Assembly (NCBI GenBank): GCA_001414345.1
Contig: LLCB01000594.1
Location: 1-18,508, forward strand
DNA: 18,508 nt
Origin: Hymenoscyphus infarciens
Lineage: Eukaryota; Ascomycota; Leotiomycetes; Helotiales; Helotiaceae
Direction of reading: 5' to 3'
The position numbers were made by a program, and so were the translations under genes. The notes beneath the pieces were generated by a model. It saw only the letters and a list, made by a program, of their open reading frames with translations. It had not been told where the DNA came from and did no database searches. Below are positions 1 to 10,792 of the stretch, piece after piece. Numbering within the stretch: position 1 is the first letter of the stretch; the number at the start of each line of letters is the position of its first letter.

Positions 1-885
1 TCTCTACTAGTATCTAATAAAAATTATTATAAACTCTCTCTCTACTAGTATCTAATAAAAATTATTATAAACTCTCTCTCTACTAGTATTTAATAGAAAT
101 TATTATTAACTCTTACTCTTCTAGTATTTAATAAGAATTATTATAAACCCTCTCTCTTCTCTCTTCTAATATCTAATAGGAATTATTATAAACTCTTTCT
201 CTTTTACTAGTATCTAATAAGAATTATTATAAACTCTCTCTCTTCTCTCTTCTAATATCTAATAGGAATTATTATAAACTCTTTCTCTTTTACTTATATC
301 TAATAAGAATTATTATAAACTCTCTCTCTTTTAGTATCTTATAAAAATTATTATAAACTCTCTCTCTTTTACTAGTATCTAATAAAGATTATTATAAACT
401 CTCTCTCTTTTACTAGTATCTAATAAAGATTATTATAAACTCTCTCTCTCTTAATATCTAATAAGAATTATTATAAACTCTCTCTCTTTTACTAATATCT
501 AATAAGAATTATTATAAACTCTCTCTCTTTACTAGTATCTAATAAGAATTATTATAAACTCTCTCTCTTTACTAGTATCTAATAAAGATTATTATAAATC
601 CTTTCTTAGTTTTATTTAATAAAGATTATTAGAAACTCTCTCTTAGTAGTACTTTTAAAAGTATCTAATAAAGATTATTATAAATCTCTCTTCTAGTAGT
701 ATTTAATAAGAATTATTATAAACTACTTTTCTACTAGTTCTAATCTAGAAAGTAGTATCTAATAAGAATTATTATTAAACTACTTTTTCTTATAAGTAGT
801 ATTTAATAAAAGTTATTATAATAGTTTTAATAGTATTTAATAAGAAATTATTATAAACTAGACTATCTCTAGTAATATCTAAGCC
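1..885. repeat. Minisatellite array, 38-46 bp units
   Basis: A tandem array of roughly twenty units begins before the left edge. The first three units repeat exactly every 38 bp (the motif TCTCTACTAG starts at 1, 39 and 77); later units vary to about 46 bp through changes in the CT-rich spacer. Each unit has a CTCTCTCTCT-type pyrimidine tract, a TAGTATCTAATAAGAATTAT-type core and a TATAAAC tail. The core holds a short inverted repeat (TAATAA-GAA-TTATTA). The steady unit order over 0.9 kb makes a tandem satellite certain. Whether it is subtelomeric, centromeric or part of a transposon cannot be told. Confidence 0.92.
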
Positions 886-1130
886 TCTTCTTAGTATTTA
901 AAATTAAATATTATAAATAAGCTTTTTAAGTATTCTAGTAGTAGTACTTTAGTAGTATCTAATATTATATATTATAAATTCGCTTTCTACTAATATCTTA
1001 TACTAAATATTATAAATAAGCTTCTTAGTAGTAATATAATAGTATCTAATACTAGATATTATAAATAAACTTCTTAATATAAGTACTCTAGTAGTAGCTA
1101 AGATAAAATATTATAAATAAGCTTCCTAGC
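886..1130. repeat. Degenerate tail of the left minisatellite
   Basis: The array continues in diverged form. A TATAAATAAGCTTCTTAGTA-like segment recurs near 910, 1010, 1060 and 1110, each preceded by a TATCTAATA-like remnant. The CT tract of the main array is mostly lost and the spacing rises to about 50-100 bp. This is what is expected at the decaying edge of a satellite array, and it marks the right boundary of the repeat. Confidence 0.65.
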
Positions 1131-2055
1131 CTTATTATAAAGTACTATTAGCTCTTATTCCTCCTTTCTCTTTAATTAAATTAGTTAGTATCTATTTAGC
1201 TACTCTATCTCTACTCTTCTCTCTACTACTACTTTCCTCTACTTACTAGTAGCTTAACTAGTATATTCTTAATTATAATATACTAATATACTTAAGTATC
1301 TAGGTTTAAAATTTAAACTAATCTACTTCTAAGCTTTTATAACTATTCTCTATTAATAGCTTATAACTATTACTAGTAGTATAATATTACTATTTATAAA
1401 CTAGGCTAGTTATTTATAAAACAGTTCTATAGAATAATATTATTTCCTTTTCTAGTTCTAAAAGCTTTAATTTATCTAGCTAAATAAGGGAATTAATATA
1501 GTATTTAAGATATATCTCTATCTTTAAAAGAACTCTTAATCTATTTATATTATAGAGTATAACCTATCTATAAAACCTATTTTTATTAAATAGTCTAATT
1601 TTACTCTTACTAGGCTTTATAGAATACTCTAGCTTTATAATTAGATATAGATAATAGTAAGAGCTCTCTAAGAATATTATAATATCGTTTATAGAGTAAG
1701 TAGAATAGGTATCTAAAGTAAGGTACTTATAAGTAAATAGGTAAGACGTATAAGTTAGGAAAGGTATTATACTAAATCTAGGTAGGTCTTATAGCCTCTA
1801 AGCTTTATATAATAGGTAGGTAATTAAGCTTATAGCAAAAGCTAAAAGAGTTAAAAGATATATTAAGAAGAATGTTTTAGTATATTATTAATAGTATTAA
1901 TACTATTAGTTATAATTAGTTACTATATATAATATAGAGTTAGACTTATCTTAGTAAACTTAGCTATCTATTCTACCTCTACTACCTCTCTACTACCTCC
2001 TACTTACTACTCTATCTACTAATTATATCTCTCTCTCTTAAAAAGCTATTTTAGC
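1131..2055. other. Unassigned AT-rich DNA
   Basis: I see no repeat, RNA gene or convincing reading frame here. The stretch shows the same CpA/TpG depletion as its surroundings. Pyrimidine-rich patches (TCTACCTCTACTACC type) lie at about 1180-1250 and 1965-2040. One retained TGT is at 1873 and one GCA at 1836. Confidence 0.5.
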
Positions 2056-2099
2056 GTTTAAGAGAATTTAGTAATTTTTTTAGTAAGAATAATAACTAT
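2056..2099 (+). repeat. 44-bp exact direct repeat, copy 1
   Basis: These 44 bases, beginning GTTTAAGAGAATTTAGTAAT and ending AATAACTAT, are identical to 13980-14023 in the same orientation, 11,924 bp away. The flanks do not match on either side, apart from both copies lying a short way downstream of a pyrimidine-rich stretch. The segment is free of CA and TG, so it was mutated like the rest. A shared terminal segment of a repeat family is one explanation, and a duplication flanking an insertion is another. Confidence 0.85.
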
Positions 2100-3330
2100 T
2101 ATATAAATACTCTCTCTAGTTTCTCTTAACTATAACCTTAATTAATACTATTTTACTTATAATTAAAAACCTTTTAATTAAACTTTAATTCTATTCTTAT
2201 ACTATATCTACTAAGCTAGTTAGAGACTCTTAAAATACTCTAGTAATTAGTACATTTCTACTATATCTCGCGCTATATCTTAAGCCCTCTATTACACTCT
2301 CTAGCCCTCTATTATCCTCTCTATCTTAAATATAATATCCTTTTATAATATTTTAAGACTTTCTAATATCCTAGGCTTTTAAGAGCTTAATCTTCTATTA
2401 TTACTAATAATTCTACTCCTCTTTAATAAGAATTAGAAGTAAGAATAAAGATATAGAATATATATATAATCTTCTTTTTAATCTTCTTAATATACTAGAG
2501 CTTTTTAAGAGCCTAGCTAAATAGCTTAATAGCTTAATTACACTATCTTAAGTACTTACTTTATTATATAAAGAATAATAATTTAAAAATATATAAAGAG
2601 TATTAAAATAATAAAGAAACTTTAAAAGAACTTTAATTCTATTATTATAGTTATAAAATATAATAGATTCTATATTTATTAATACTACTAGTCTCTTATC
2701 TAAACTATTATATTATTAACTATTATACTATTATTCTTATTTTATAAATCTACCTTTTATAAAAAATTATTAAATACTCTAAAAAAATAAGAAAAAGTAA
2801 TATACTTTAAAGTATTTAAATAGAATAAGAAAAGGAAAATAATAAATAGTATATAAGAGAATAAGTAAAGTACTATTTCTACTATCTACCTACTATCTAT
2901 CTACTATCTATTACCTACTATCTACTATCTATTTACTAAACTATAAACTACTATTATCTTTAATATTTAAACCCTATCTCTAATACTCTAGTCTAGAGTC
3001 TTAAGTAAGCTATTTATAGAAACTAGAAGAAAAAAGACTAATTAATATCTATTATTTTAATTATAGTAATAGTAGTATTTATAGTATATATAGTTAAAAT
3101 TACTAGTAATATTATAATTATAATAATTAAACATATAGTAATTAGTATAAGAGAGCTTAGCTATATTAGTCTTATTATTAAAAAAAACTATATATCTAGG
3201 GAAAGGATAGTCTACTACTATAAGTTATTAGTAATAGTTATATTCTAAGATATTATAGTAGCTTAAAGCCTAGAGTAAGAAAGTATAAAGGAATTAATAA
3301 GAAGAGTAAAGAGAAACGAGATTTATATTA
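2100..3330. other. Unassigned AT-rich DNA
   Basis: No reading frame stood out. The stretch contains a CT-rich patch near 2110-2125, a GCGC-containing spot near 2268 (TCTCGCGCTA) that is unusual for the window, retained ACA sites at about 2252, 2295 and 2541, and the microsatellite listed separately. From about 3180 it becomes purine-rich on the plus strand, leading into the degraded frame that follows. Confidence 0.45.
2875..2936. repeat. CTACTATCTA-type microsatellite
   Basis: A run of imperfect 11-bp repeats (CTACTATCTAC / CTACTATCTAT) covers about 60 bp. All cytosines are followed by T or C, so RIP could not remove them. Before RIP some TA steps may have been CA or TG, so the ancestral unit may have differed. 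Confidence 0.75.
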
Positions 3331-4211
3331 CTCTATATAGTATTCTAGTTAGATTCTCTTAAAATACTAGTAATTAGATTACTAGGATTTATAAGAATAA
3401 GAGTTACTAATTAGCTAGAAAGAAAGTAGAATTAATAAGTATATTAGTTAGAAGTAGAAACGTTTCCTAGACTATTTTTAAATAAGAGCTAAGACTTATA
3501 AGATAAGAGAGAGTATATTATAAATATAAGATTATAAATATTTATATTTCTACGATTTAGAATAGTATAAATAAGCTTTTTATTAGCTTAAATATTATAA
3601 TAAATAATATTAAGATATAGTATTATAAAGATTTAAGTAAGAATAGAGGTAACTTAAAAGATCTTAATATTAAGTTTATTAAAATTAAATTCTTCTTTAT
3701 TATCTTTACTTTTAAGTAGGTTATAATAATAAACTCTTAAAAATTAGAGGTCTAGCTAAGTAGGCTAGATAAAGATAATCTTATATAAGAGCTATTAGTT
3801 AACTAAGATACCTTAATTATTAAAGAAGTAAGGTTTATCTTTATTCTTAATTTTAACCTTTATATTTATACCTTTAATTAACTTAACTAACTTAGCTTTA
3901 AAAGTATTATTAATTAATATCTTATTAATATACTAAAAATTATTAAAAAGACTAAGCTAAGAATAGATATTTTACTTACCTCTTTATAGCTTTCGCCTTT
4001 AGCTTTATAAGATCGACTAGTATCTCTAAGCTTATATAAGTCTAATACGTTACTATTACTTAATATACTTATAAGAGAACCTTAGATATAGTATTATAAG
4101 AGAACGTAAGTAATAAGAGATATAATAATAATAGAGAATAATAAGCTTTAGACTATAAAGAAAGAGAAAGACTATAAAAGCTAGAAGAGAGAAGAAAGAG
4201 TAATAAGATAA
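3330..4211 (+). pseudogene. RIP-degraded reading frame, unidentified
   Basis: Codons starting at positions divisible by three (for example 3411 and 4200) form one continuous frame of about 290 codons. Between about 3420 and 3700 it has 5 stops in 95 codons, against about 19 in the same stretch of another plus-strand frame. All stops are TAA or TAG, as made by RIP from CAA, CAG or TGG. The product would be rich in Lys, Ile, Leu and Asn, with a basic, Glu/Arg-rich C-terminus (about 4080-4200). The frame is lost in the ATT run that follows. I do not recognise the family. No start codon survives, so the left limit is approximate. A transposon-encoded or accessory protein is likely only because RIP targets repeats. 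Confidence 0.42.
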
Positions 4212-4225
4212 CCTTATATTATATA

Positions 4226-4250
4226 TATTATTATTATTATTATTATTATA
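4226..4250. repeat. (ATT)n microsatellite
   Basis: About eight perfect ATT units follow the degraded frame and are followed in turn by a purine-rich GAAGAGGAAGAG stretch. Beyond it the preceding reading frame no longer looks coding. Confidence 0.8.
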
Positions 4251-4259
4251 AAAGAGAAG

Positions 4260-5289
4260 AGGAAGAGAAGAGAAAGATTAAAATATATATTAAGTATTTA
4301 CCTTAATTCTACTAATATAGTCTTATATTATAACTACTACTACTACTACTTAACTATATATAAAAAGAGCGATATTACTCTTATACTTTTAATAGTAAGG
4401 TTTATAATTATTTATAATATTATTTTAAATCTTCTCTTAATTTCTTATAATATAATAGTATAGATTAGATTAATATCTAAGACTTATACTTAAGACTCGA
4501 TTTATAAGTAAATAAATAATTTATATAGTATATAAACGTATTCTTAACCTTAGTTTAATTTCTATACTTAATCTTACTTCTTTAATCCTTCTTTCCTTCT
4601 AATAACTACTAGTTTTAAAGTTTATATAATCTACGTTACTTCTTTTAAAGTAGCTATTTATAAAGTAAGCTTAATAGCTTTCTTTCTTCTATTACTTTAG
4701 CTTTAGTTATTAAGAAACGAATATAACTACTTTAACATATAGCTATCTAAGCTTTAACTTCTTTATAAATTAGAAATAGCTAAGTTTCTAGAATTACTAC
4801 TTAGCTTTCTAGGTCTATTCTTTATAAATAAGAAGAGGTAAACTTACTAGCTACTAGTAAGCTACTAGGAATTATATTACTATATAAATCTATCCTTAAT
4901 AGTGTTTTTTAGCTTAGATATTAAAAATAGGCTATACTTAATACCTATTATTAGAATACTTTATAGGTAAAAATCCCTTTATTAAGTATCTATATTTAGA
5001 AATCGATTAACCTATTCTAACATTCTTTAAGCTTAGCTTCTTTAAGTAGATATTACTTTAAGTAGATTAGTAACTTACTAAGAGTATTCTAGTATATTAA
5101 GAATAGTATCCTCTTAGATACTTTATAGTAAATATGTTTTTTAAGTTTAATATAGTTAAATATATGTTTCTTTTCTCTTATATACTTATAAAGGATTATC
5201 GTTTCCTATCTTATCTAAGTAACTTTATTAAATCTAAGCTACTAATATTTAATAATAGAGGTTATTAGAGTTTTACTCTTAAGTTATAA
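4260..5289. other. Unassigned pyrimidine-rich region
   Basis: Translation in two plus-strand frames over 4970-5300 gave similar stop counts (about 11 and 15 per 110 codons), so coding origin cannot be argued from stop density. The region holds (CTA)n at about 4335-4350 and a cluster of retained TGT/ACA sites (4736, 4903, 5021, 5135, 5165). It may be a continuation of the upstream degraded frame after a frameshift, or untranslated repeat DNA. Confidence 0.35.
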
Positions 5290-6185
5290 TAGCCTTTAAT
5301 ACTAATCTTTTACTAACCTATTATTTATAATAAATTTATTCTATTTTAGATATAACCTTTTATATATTATTAACTTCCTTCTTAGCTTCTTACTCTCTCT
5401 TATTATCTACTAGTTTTTACCTTTTAGCTTCTTTTAAAAGCCTCTTTTTTTTAATATCTATAGTATTTTTTAACTCTCTTACTTTATTTTATTTAATCCT
5501 CCTTATTACTATAACTTTAAAATATTTTTTAGATATAAGAGAGTAAATCTAAATAAGTTTATTAACTAGCTATATTTTCTAGTTATCTTAGAAGTCTTAT
5601 TCTAATAGAGAAGAGACTTTACTTAATAATAAGCTATATCGAGTCTCTTAAAGATCTAGAAGAGATTATCTATTCTTATTTCTATTAATTTTAAATATTT
5701 TATTAAATATATATTCTATAATCTTATCTAAAAAGAGAGAAGTAAGCCCTTTCTAATAAGCTCTATCTTTATTCTCTTTTATAGAGTAAAGAGAATAGAT
5801 CTACTATTTTAGACTTATAAGTAGAAATATATTAACTAGTAGTATAAAGCGTTTATTCTTATTTAGAAAAACTTTAACTATATATATCTAAGTAAATTTT
5901 TTAATAAATTCTAATATAATAACTATATAAGACCTAGTAAAGAGTATCTTATTTATATTTTTAAAAAGCTTAGAAGGTTTAATTAACTACTTATATAGTA
6001 TTAGATTATATATATTATAGTATTATTTAAGTATAAGAGATTTTAATATAAAAAATAGTAACTTATCTTCTTTTAAAACCTTTAAAATAACTTTATACTA
6101 ATATATAGAAGTATTATAGAAATCTCTTTATATAAATAAGAGCTTCTACTTATATTTCTTATACTCTTTAAACTATACTAGCTTT
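5290..6185 (-). pseudogene. RIP-degraded minus-strand frame, unidentified
   Basis: One minus-strand frame stays coherent for about 297 codons, checked at the plus-strand triplets starting 5420, 5639 and 5909, with about 25 stops (8%), all TAA or TAG. A stretch around 5790-5990 has a single stop in about 60 codons. The C-terminal third (about 5290-5520) is rich in Lys, Arg and Glu and looks like a basic coiled segment. The segment near 5850-5910 has hydrophobic strands with a Phe-Thr pair that at first suggested an integrase core, but no catalytic triad could be placed. It lies downstream of the larger minus-strand frame at 6700-9300 on the same strand, so both could be parts of one element. 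Identity unknown. Confidence 0.35.
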
Positions 6186-6699
6186 TAAGGATTCTCTTCT
6201 ACTCTAACTTAGCTATATACTTTAGTTTTCTTTATCTTATTAACTTATAATTATTTTCTTTAACTTAAGAGTTTATTCTTAGCCTTTCTTACTCTTTTTA
6301 GTATTTAAGATACTAATTTAGATATATTATTATTAAGAGAATAATCTAAAAGTTAATTAAAATAGTTATAGTAATAACTCTTATTATTAAAAGCCTAGAA
6401 TAGTAAGAAAATATAAGTAATACTAGTCTTACTATCTCCTTAACTACTATACCTATATCTCTATTATATATCCTCTATATTACTATTATTAATTAGAAAA
6501 CCTTAGTAAATAATATAACTAATATTTAGAATATTTATTCCTATCTTAAGTAATATAGTAGTAACTATAATATAAGTTGCTCTATTATAATTCTTAAATA
6601 TTATATATAAAATATCTTTATTATATTCTAGTACTTAAGAATTAAATTTAAATATTATATACTTTAGTTTAAATTAATTATCTACTACTAAATTAGAGT

Positions 6700-9300
6700 A
6701 TTTTAGTTCTCTTACTATAAATTTAATATCTTTTACTTTTAATATTTATTATAATATAACTAAATTCTTCTAAACTTATTTTATACTATTAATAAATATA
6801 ATTATTTTTAAAATATACTTAGATATTAGTAAACTATTAATATTAAAAGTATTATTCTAAAGAAAATATAGTAGTTTATAATCTAAAAGATATCCTTTAG
6901 CTAGAAGGTATATAATAATAAACATATATTTACCTTTAATATACTTTACTTAAATAAAGTATTATTATTCTCTTTTAAGAAATAATCTAATATTTTTATA
7001 AAGACTATAAGTTTTATTATACTTTACTTAGATAAGGCTATTATAGTTCTCTTTTAAGAGATAATATAAAGTTCTTTAATTCTTATAAAATTAGTTATAC
7101 TATTATACTTTACTTATATAAAGTTATTATTCTTTCTTTTTAACTAAAAATATTATTATATATAAATTAAATATATAAATTAATAAGACTATTATCTTAA
7201 TACTTCTTTATTAAAGAATAGAATAATAAAAGAATTCTTAAATTATATCTTCTCTTTATATATTCCTACTAAATCTATCTCTTAACTCTCTATATTTACT
7301 TATAAAAACACTTAACTAATAGCTACTTATATATAAATAATCTATAATTAGAATAAACTCTTCTTTTTATTATTAAACGTCTCTTACTCTTAAAACTTAT
7401 AAAATAGTAAAAATAGAGCTAAAAAGAGGATAATTAACTAATTTTATAATAATCTATAATAACCTTTATAATTTAAAATAGATTTATTCTTTCTTAACTA
7501 TTTATTACCTTATTACTTCTAATCTTTATAAACTTTATAATAAAGTCCTTTTAATTTTATAATTCTATTTTTATAGCGTTTACCTCTTTTAGTAAGACTT
7601 AAGTAATCCTTACTACGTTTCTTATTACTCTATCCTCTAATAGTAATAGTTTAGAGTTATTACTACTTTATATTATACTTTACTTTAGCTTATAATAATA
7701 AGATTTAACTTTTATAGTATAAAATCTAATATAATAATAGAAAACGCTATTAGAAATAATAGTATTAGTAGTTAATATAAATTACTTTTATATAATACTC
7801 TTAATATATTAAGCTTAAAAGTTAAGTAAATACTAGTACTATATAATATTACTACTATATTAATAACGTTAATATAGAGTTCTAGTTAGTAATTTTAGAC
7901 TAAATTTCTATCTTTTAATAGAAATAGTAATACGTTATATTCTAAAATAAAGCCTAGCTAAGTAAGATAGTACTAGTATATATATTAATTATACTATTAG
8001 ACTAAGCTTATAGTAGAAGATCTATACTATTATTAAGAGTCTTCTTAGTTTATAAGATATAAATTAAGCTATTTCTTAAGCTCTAAATAATTAGCTTCTA
8101 GAGTAATCTCTAAGCCTTATACTTTATAGTTTCTATTAGATTATATATATCTTATATAACTAGTATATTTAATTTTTTAGTAGATAAACCTTAGACTAAA
8201 CTCTCTTATATAAACTCTTCTTATAATTTATTTACTTTATGTTTTTTTTTAAAAAGCTTAGAGTTATCTTCTTACTTAGTACTATAGTTAAAATTATTAG
8301 TATTAATAAATACTTATATATCTTTAGAGTATATATTTAATAAAGACCTCTCTATATAATCTAGTATAGAAGTTAAGAACTTATATAATAGTTTATTTAA
8401 ATTAGAATAATAGTATTTTTAAATCTTAGATAGCTTCTTATAGTTTAGTAATAAGTTAGGTTTAAACCTAGTATTCTTAGTCTTAATAAGACTAAGAATA
8501 GTATAAGAAATTTTCTTTAATTTCCCTCTTTTAAAGTCTTTATTCTATTTAACTATAAGTTCCTTTTATTATACTATTTTAATATTATATAACCTTTTAA
8601 CCTTCTTTTTAAGTATCTTTATATCTAAATAATCTTAGCTATAGTTTAGAAATTACTAAGGGTCTAGTTTATTACTTAAATATTATTAATATAGAGATCC
8701 TTTACTAAACTTATTATATTATAAATCCTTAACCTAAGCTATAATTATATTCTAAGCTTATTACTTTATAATATTAGTAATTTACGTTTCTATAGTATTT
8801 AAGTAAGTAAGAATTATATTATTAATATTAGAGTAATTAGTAAAGCTTATTTATAAGGATTTAAAGTATTACTCTATATCTATTAGAAAATCTTTAATAC
8901 CTTTAGTAAAGTAAAAAAGAGCTAGTAATTAATTTATAAGCTTAACTCTAAATACTAAAGACATAATATATATATATTTTAAAGTTTTAATAGACTTAAT
9001 ATATATCTTAGTATAAAATTCGTTTTTTCCTTTAAAAACGAAATCTTTTAGCTACTTATCTCTAGTTATAGTTTATATTCTTATAAGTTAGGCTAATAAA
9101 GAGGGTATTTCTCTTAGCTAGACTAAAAGAAGAGAAAACTTAAAATTCTCTCTAAAAGAGGACGTAGTACTTATAGATATAGTAGTAGTTTTTAATCTAT
9201 TAATATTATTAGATATAGCTAGTATATTTAAGGTTACTAACTAGTTCTAAAGTTAGTCTATAATAGTAGTAGGAGTTAAAAACATATTTAATAACTCTAT
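6700..9300 (-). pseudogene. Long RIP-degraded minus-strand frame, gag-pol-like in layout only
   Basis: One minus-strand frame (plus triplets at 9019 and 9283) can be followed for about 860 codons. Over its N-terminal 150 codons it has about 14 stops against about 21 in a second minus frame, and runs of about 40, 51 and 37 codons are open. An in-frame ATG survives (CAT at 9283-9285 on the plus strand), followed by a Ser/Thr-rich segment of about 50 residues and then a mixed helical segment. A Lys/Arg-rich stretch lies around 7480-7640, and a degenerate repeat of about 80 bp occurs at 6941-7150. A Ser/Thr-rich start, helical body and basic stretch recall a retrotransposon Gag, but no zinc knuckle, protease or reverse transcriptase motif was secured. 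Stops become dense below about 6750, so the right-hand (C-terminal) limit is soft. It points away from the plus-strand frame starting near 9600. Confidence 0.4.
6941..7150. repeat. Degenerate repeat of about 80 bp, three units
   Basis: The motif ATACTTTACTTA followed by an ATAAAG-TATTATT-CTCTTTTAAGA-like segment recurs at 6941, 7019 and 7105, giving spacings of 78 and 86 bp. It lies inside the degraded minus-strand frame, so it may encode a repeated peptide. The 86-bp spacing is not a multiple of three, so a small indel or a non-coding origin must be allowed for. Confidence 0.6.
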
Positions 9301-9600
9301 TAATATAACGTTTTATATTTACTACTTTTAAAGAAATTCTTTAGTAGATATAATAGTTTCTTAAAAATTATCTATTTTAGATTAGATTTCTTACTTTTAA
9401 TATAGTTTAAGAGCTTTTATTAAGAGAATTTACTTATCTTAGAAAGACTTTATAATAGAGTTAATTTTATATTAAAGTAAAATTAATACTTAAAGTCTAT
9501 TACTTTTAATATACTATTTTTAAGTAGTAATTATAGAAATAAACTAGTTAATATTAAAGCGTTTTCTATAATAATTTAAGTTATTAAATACTTAAGTTTT
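9301..9600. other. Intergenic stretch between divergent degraded frames
   Basis: The left-hand frame runs leftwards and the right-hand frame rightwards from this 300-bp gap. Strand composition switches here from pyrimidine-rich to purine-rich on the plus strand. If both frames belonged to one element this would be the shared promoter region. No TATA box can be told apart in such AT-rich DNA. Confidence 0.3.
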
Positions 9601-10063
9601 AATATTAAATAAGTATTCTTTAAGTAAAAGAAGATAGGATTTACTAAGTAGAACGTAAAATATTATAAAAGAATAGCTAGAATATTTAGAAAGATAATCT
9701 ACTAATAGAGAAAAGTAGTAATAAAACTCTTTAAAGCTCTTAAACTATTTATCTTCTAAGAACTTTAATTATAAAAACCTCTAAAGTTTAGATAGTAGTA
9801 GTATTAGATAATTAAATAGGCTTTTAAAGATAAAAGTAGAAGTTAAAGAAAAGAGCTTTAATAACCTTTAAATAAGTATATTTAAAGTAAGATATATATT
9901 TAGGATTAAAGGTAAAGATAGATTACTTATAGCTTTAAAGCTAGACTATAATCTTAAGAATATACTAGCTTTAAAAAAAGATAATAGTAATTTAATAAAA
10001 AAACTAAAAGAAGTCTTTAAAATAGAATATATAAATAATAGGTTTTTAATATTAAAAGATATA

Positions 10064-10132
10064 AGTATTCTAAGTATTAAAATAAAAAGTATAGATATTC
10101 TAAGTATTAAAGTAGATATTCTAAGTTATAAA
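10064..10132 (+). repeat. In-frame 18-bp coding repeat, three copies
   Basis: The 18-base motif (A/G)(G/A)TATTCTAAGTATTAAA, with small changes, occurs at 10064, 10094 and 10115. The spacings of 30 and 21 bp are both multiples of three, so the repeated peptide (Asp-Ile-Leu-Ser-Ile-Lys type in the mutated form) stays in the frame of the surrounding degraded gene. This supports coding origin. Confidence 0.75.
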
Positions 10133-10411
10133 GAAGTAGTCTAATAGATTTTAATTAAGACTATAAGCCTAGAAAAGGTAGAAGGTAAATAAGACTTAAT
10201 TAATAACTTAGAGTATAATTTAAAGTCTATTTATAAGAAAATAGTAGATAAAGAAGGCTTATTAGGATAATTAGAGTATATAGCTCTAGCTTTTAAAAAA
10301 GAGAGTTATATTAAGAATTCTTAAGTAAAACGTTACTTAATTATAGTAATCTAAGAAAAAGCTATACTTAATTATAATAGATACTTAAAGGTTATTATTA
10401 TAGCTTATAAA

Positions 10412-10456
10412 GTTAAGATTAGTAGGGTTAAGGTTAGTAAGGTTAAGATTAGTAGA
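10412..10456 (+). repeat. 15-bp coding minisatellite, three copies
   Basis: Three adjacent 15-bp units (GTTAAGATTAGTAGG and variants) start at 10412, 10427 and 10442. Each encodes a five-residue Val-Lys-(Ile/Val)-Ser-(Arg/Lys) unit in the frame of the surrounding degraded gene. The resemblance to telomeric TTAGGG is superficial. Confidence 0.85.
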
Positions 10457-10629
10457 TTTAAAAGATAAGGCTAAATAAATAAATAATTATATATCTATAA
10501 GTATATAACACGTCTATCTTTATAATAAGTATTAGTCTTTTATAAACTTTTTAGACCTTTTAATTAGCTAATAATAGATAAGATTATAGATATATCTTTA
10601 TAAATTAGTTAGTTCTTAGAAGAAGATAG

Positions 10630-10792
10630 ATCTTTAATAGAAGAAGAAGTTTCTAAAGAGCTAGGATATTAGATAGTAGACTTAGCGTTCTATATAGTTT
10701 TAATTATAAGTTAAGCTAAAGAGAGTATATCTTTAATAGTAGTAAAAGAAGACTTTAAAGAGTTAATATATTAAGTAGTTTATTTAGCGTTC
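10630..10792 (+). repeat. 102-bp internal coding duplication, diverged
   Basis: Two segments, each starting ATCTTTAATAG and ending near TTAGCGTTCTA, lie 102 bp (34 codons) apart; TAGCGTTC is at 10683-10690 and 10785-10792. In the surrounding frame they give similar peptides (Ser-Leu-Ile ... Lys-Glu-Leu ... Leu-Ala-Phe), diverged well beyond RIP changes. An old intragenic duplication of a protein module is the simplest reading. Confidence 0.6.

Noticed and set aside
1..1130. Regular array with near-constant period considered as a CRISPR array.
   Set aside because: The unit changes gradually over its whole length and there are no unique spacers between conserved repeats. The composition is that of a RIP-mutated eukaryotic genome.
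5850..5915. Phe-Thr plus hydrophobic strand on the minus strand, first read as a retroviral-type integrase core.
   Set aside because: No Asp-Asp-Glu triad or zinc-binding His/Cys arrangement could be located around it.
10412..10456. GGGTTAAGGTTAG-like run suggesting an interstitial telomere repeat.
   Set aside because: The period is 15 bp, not 6, and the units keep the reading frame of the surrounding degraded gene.
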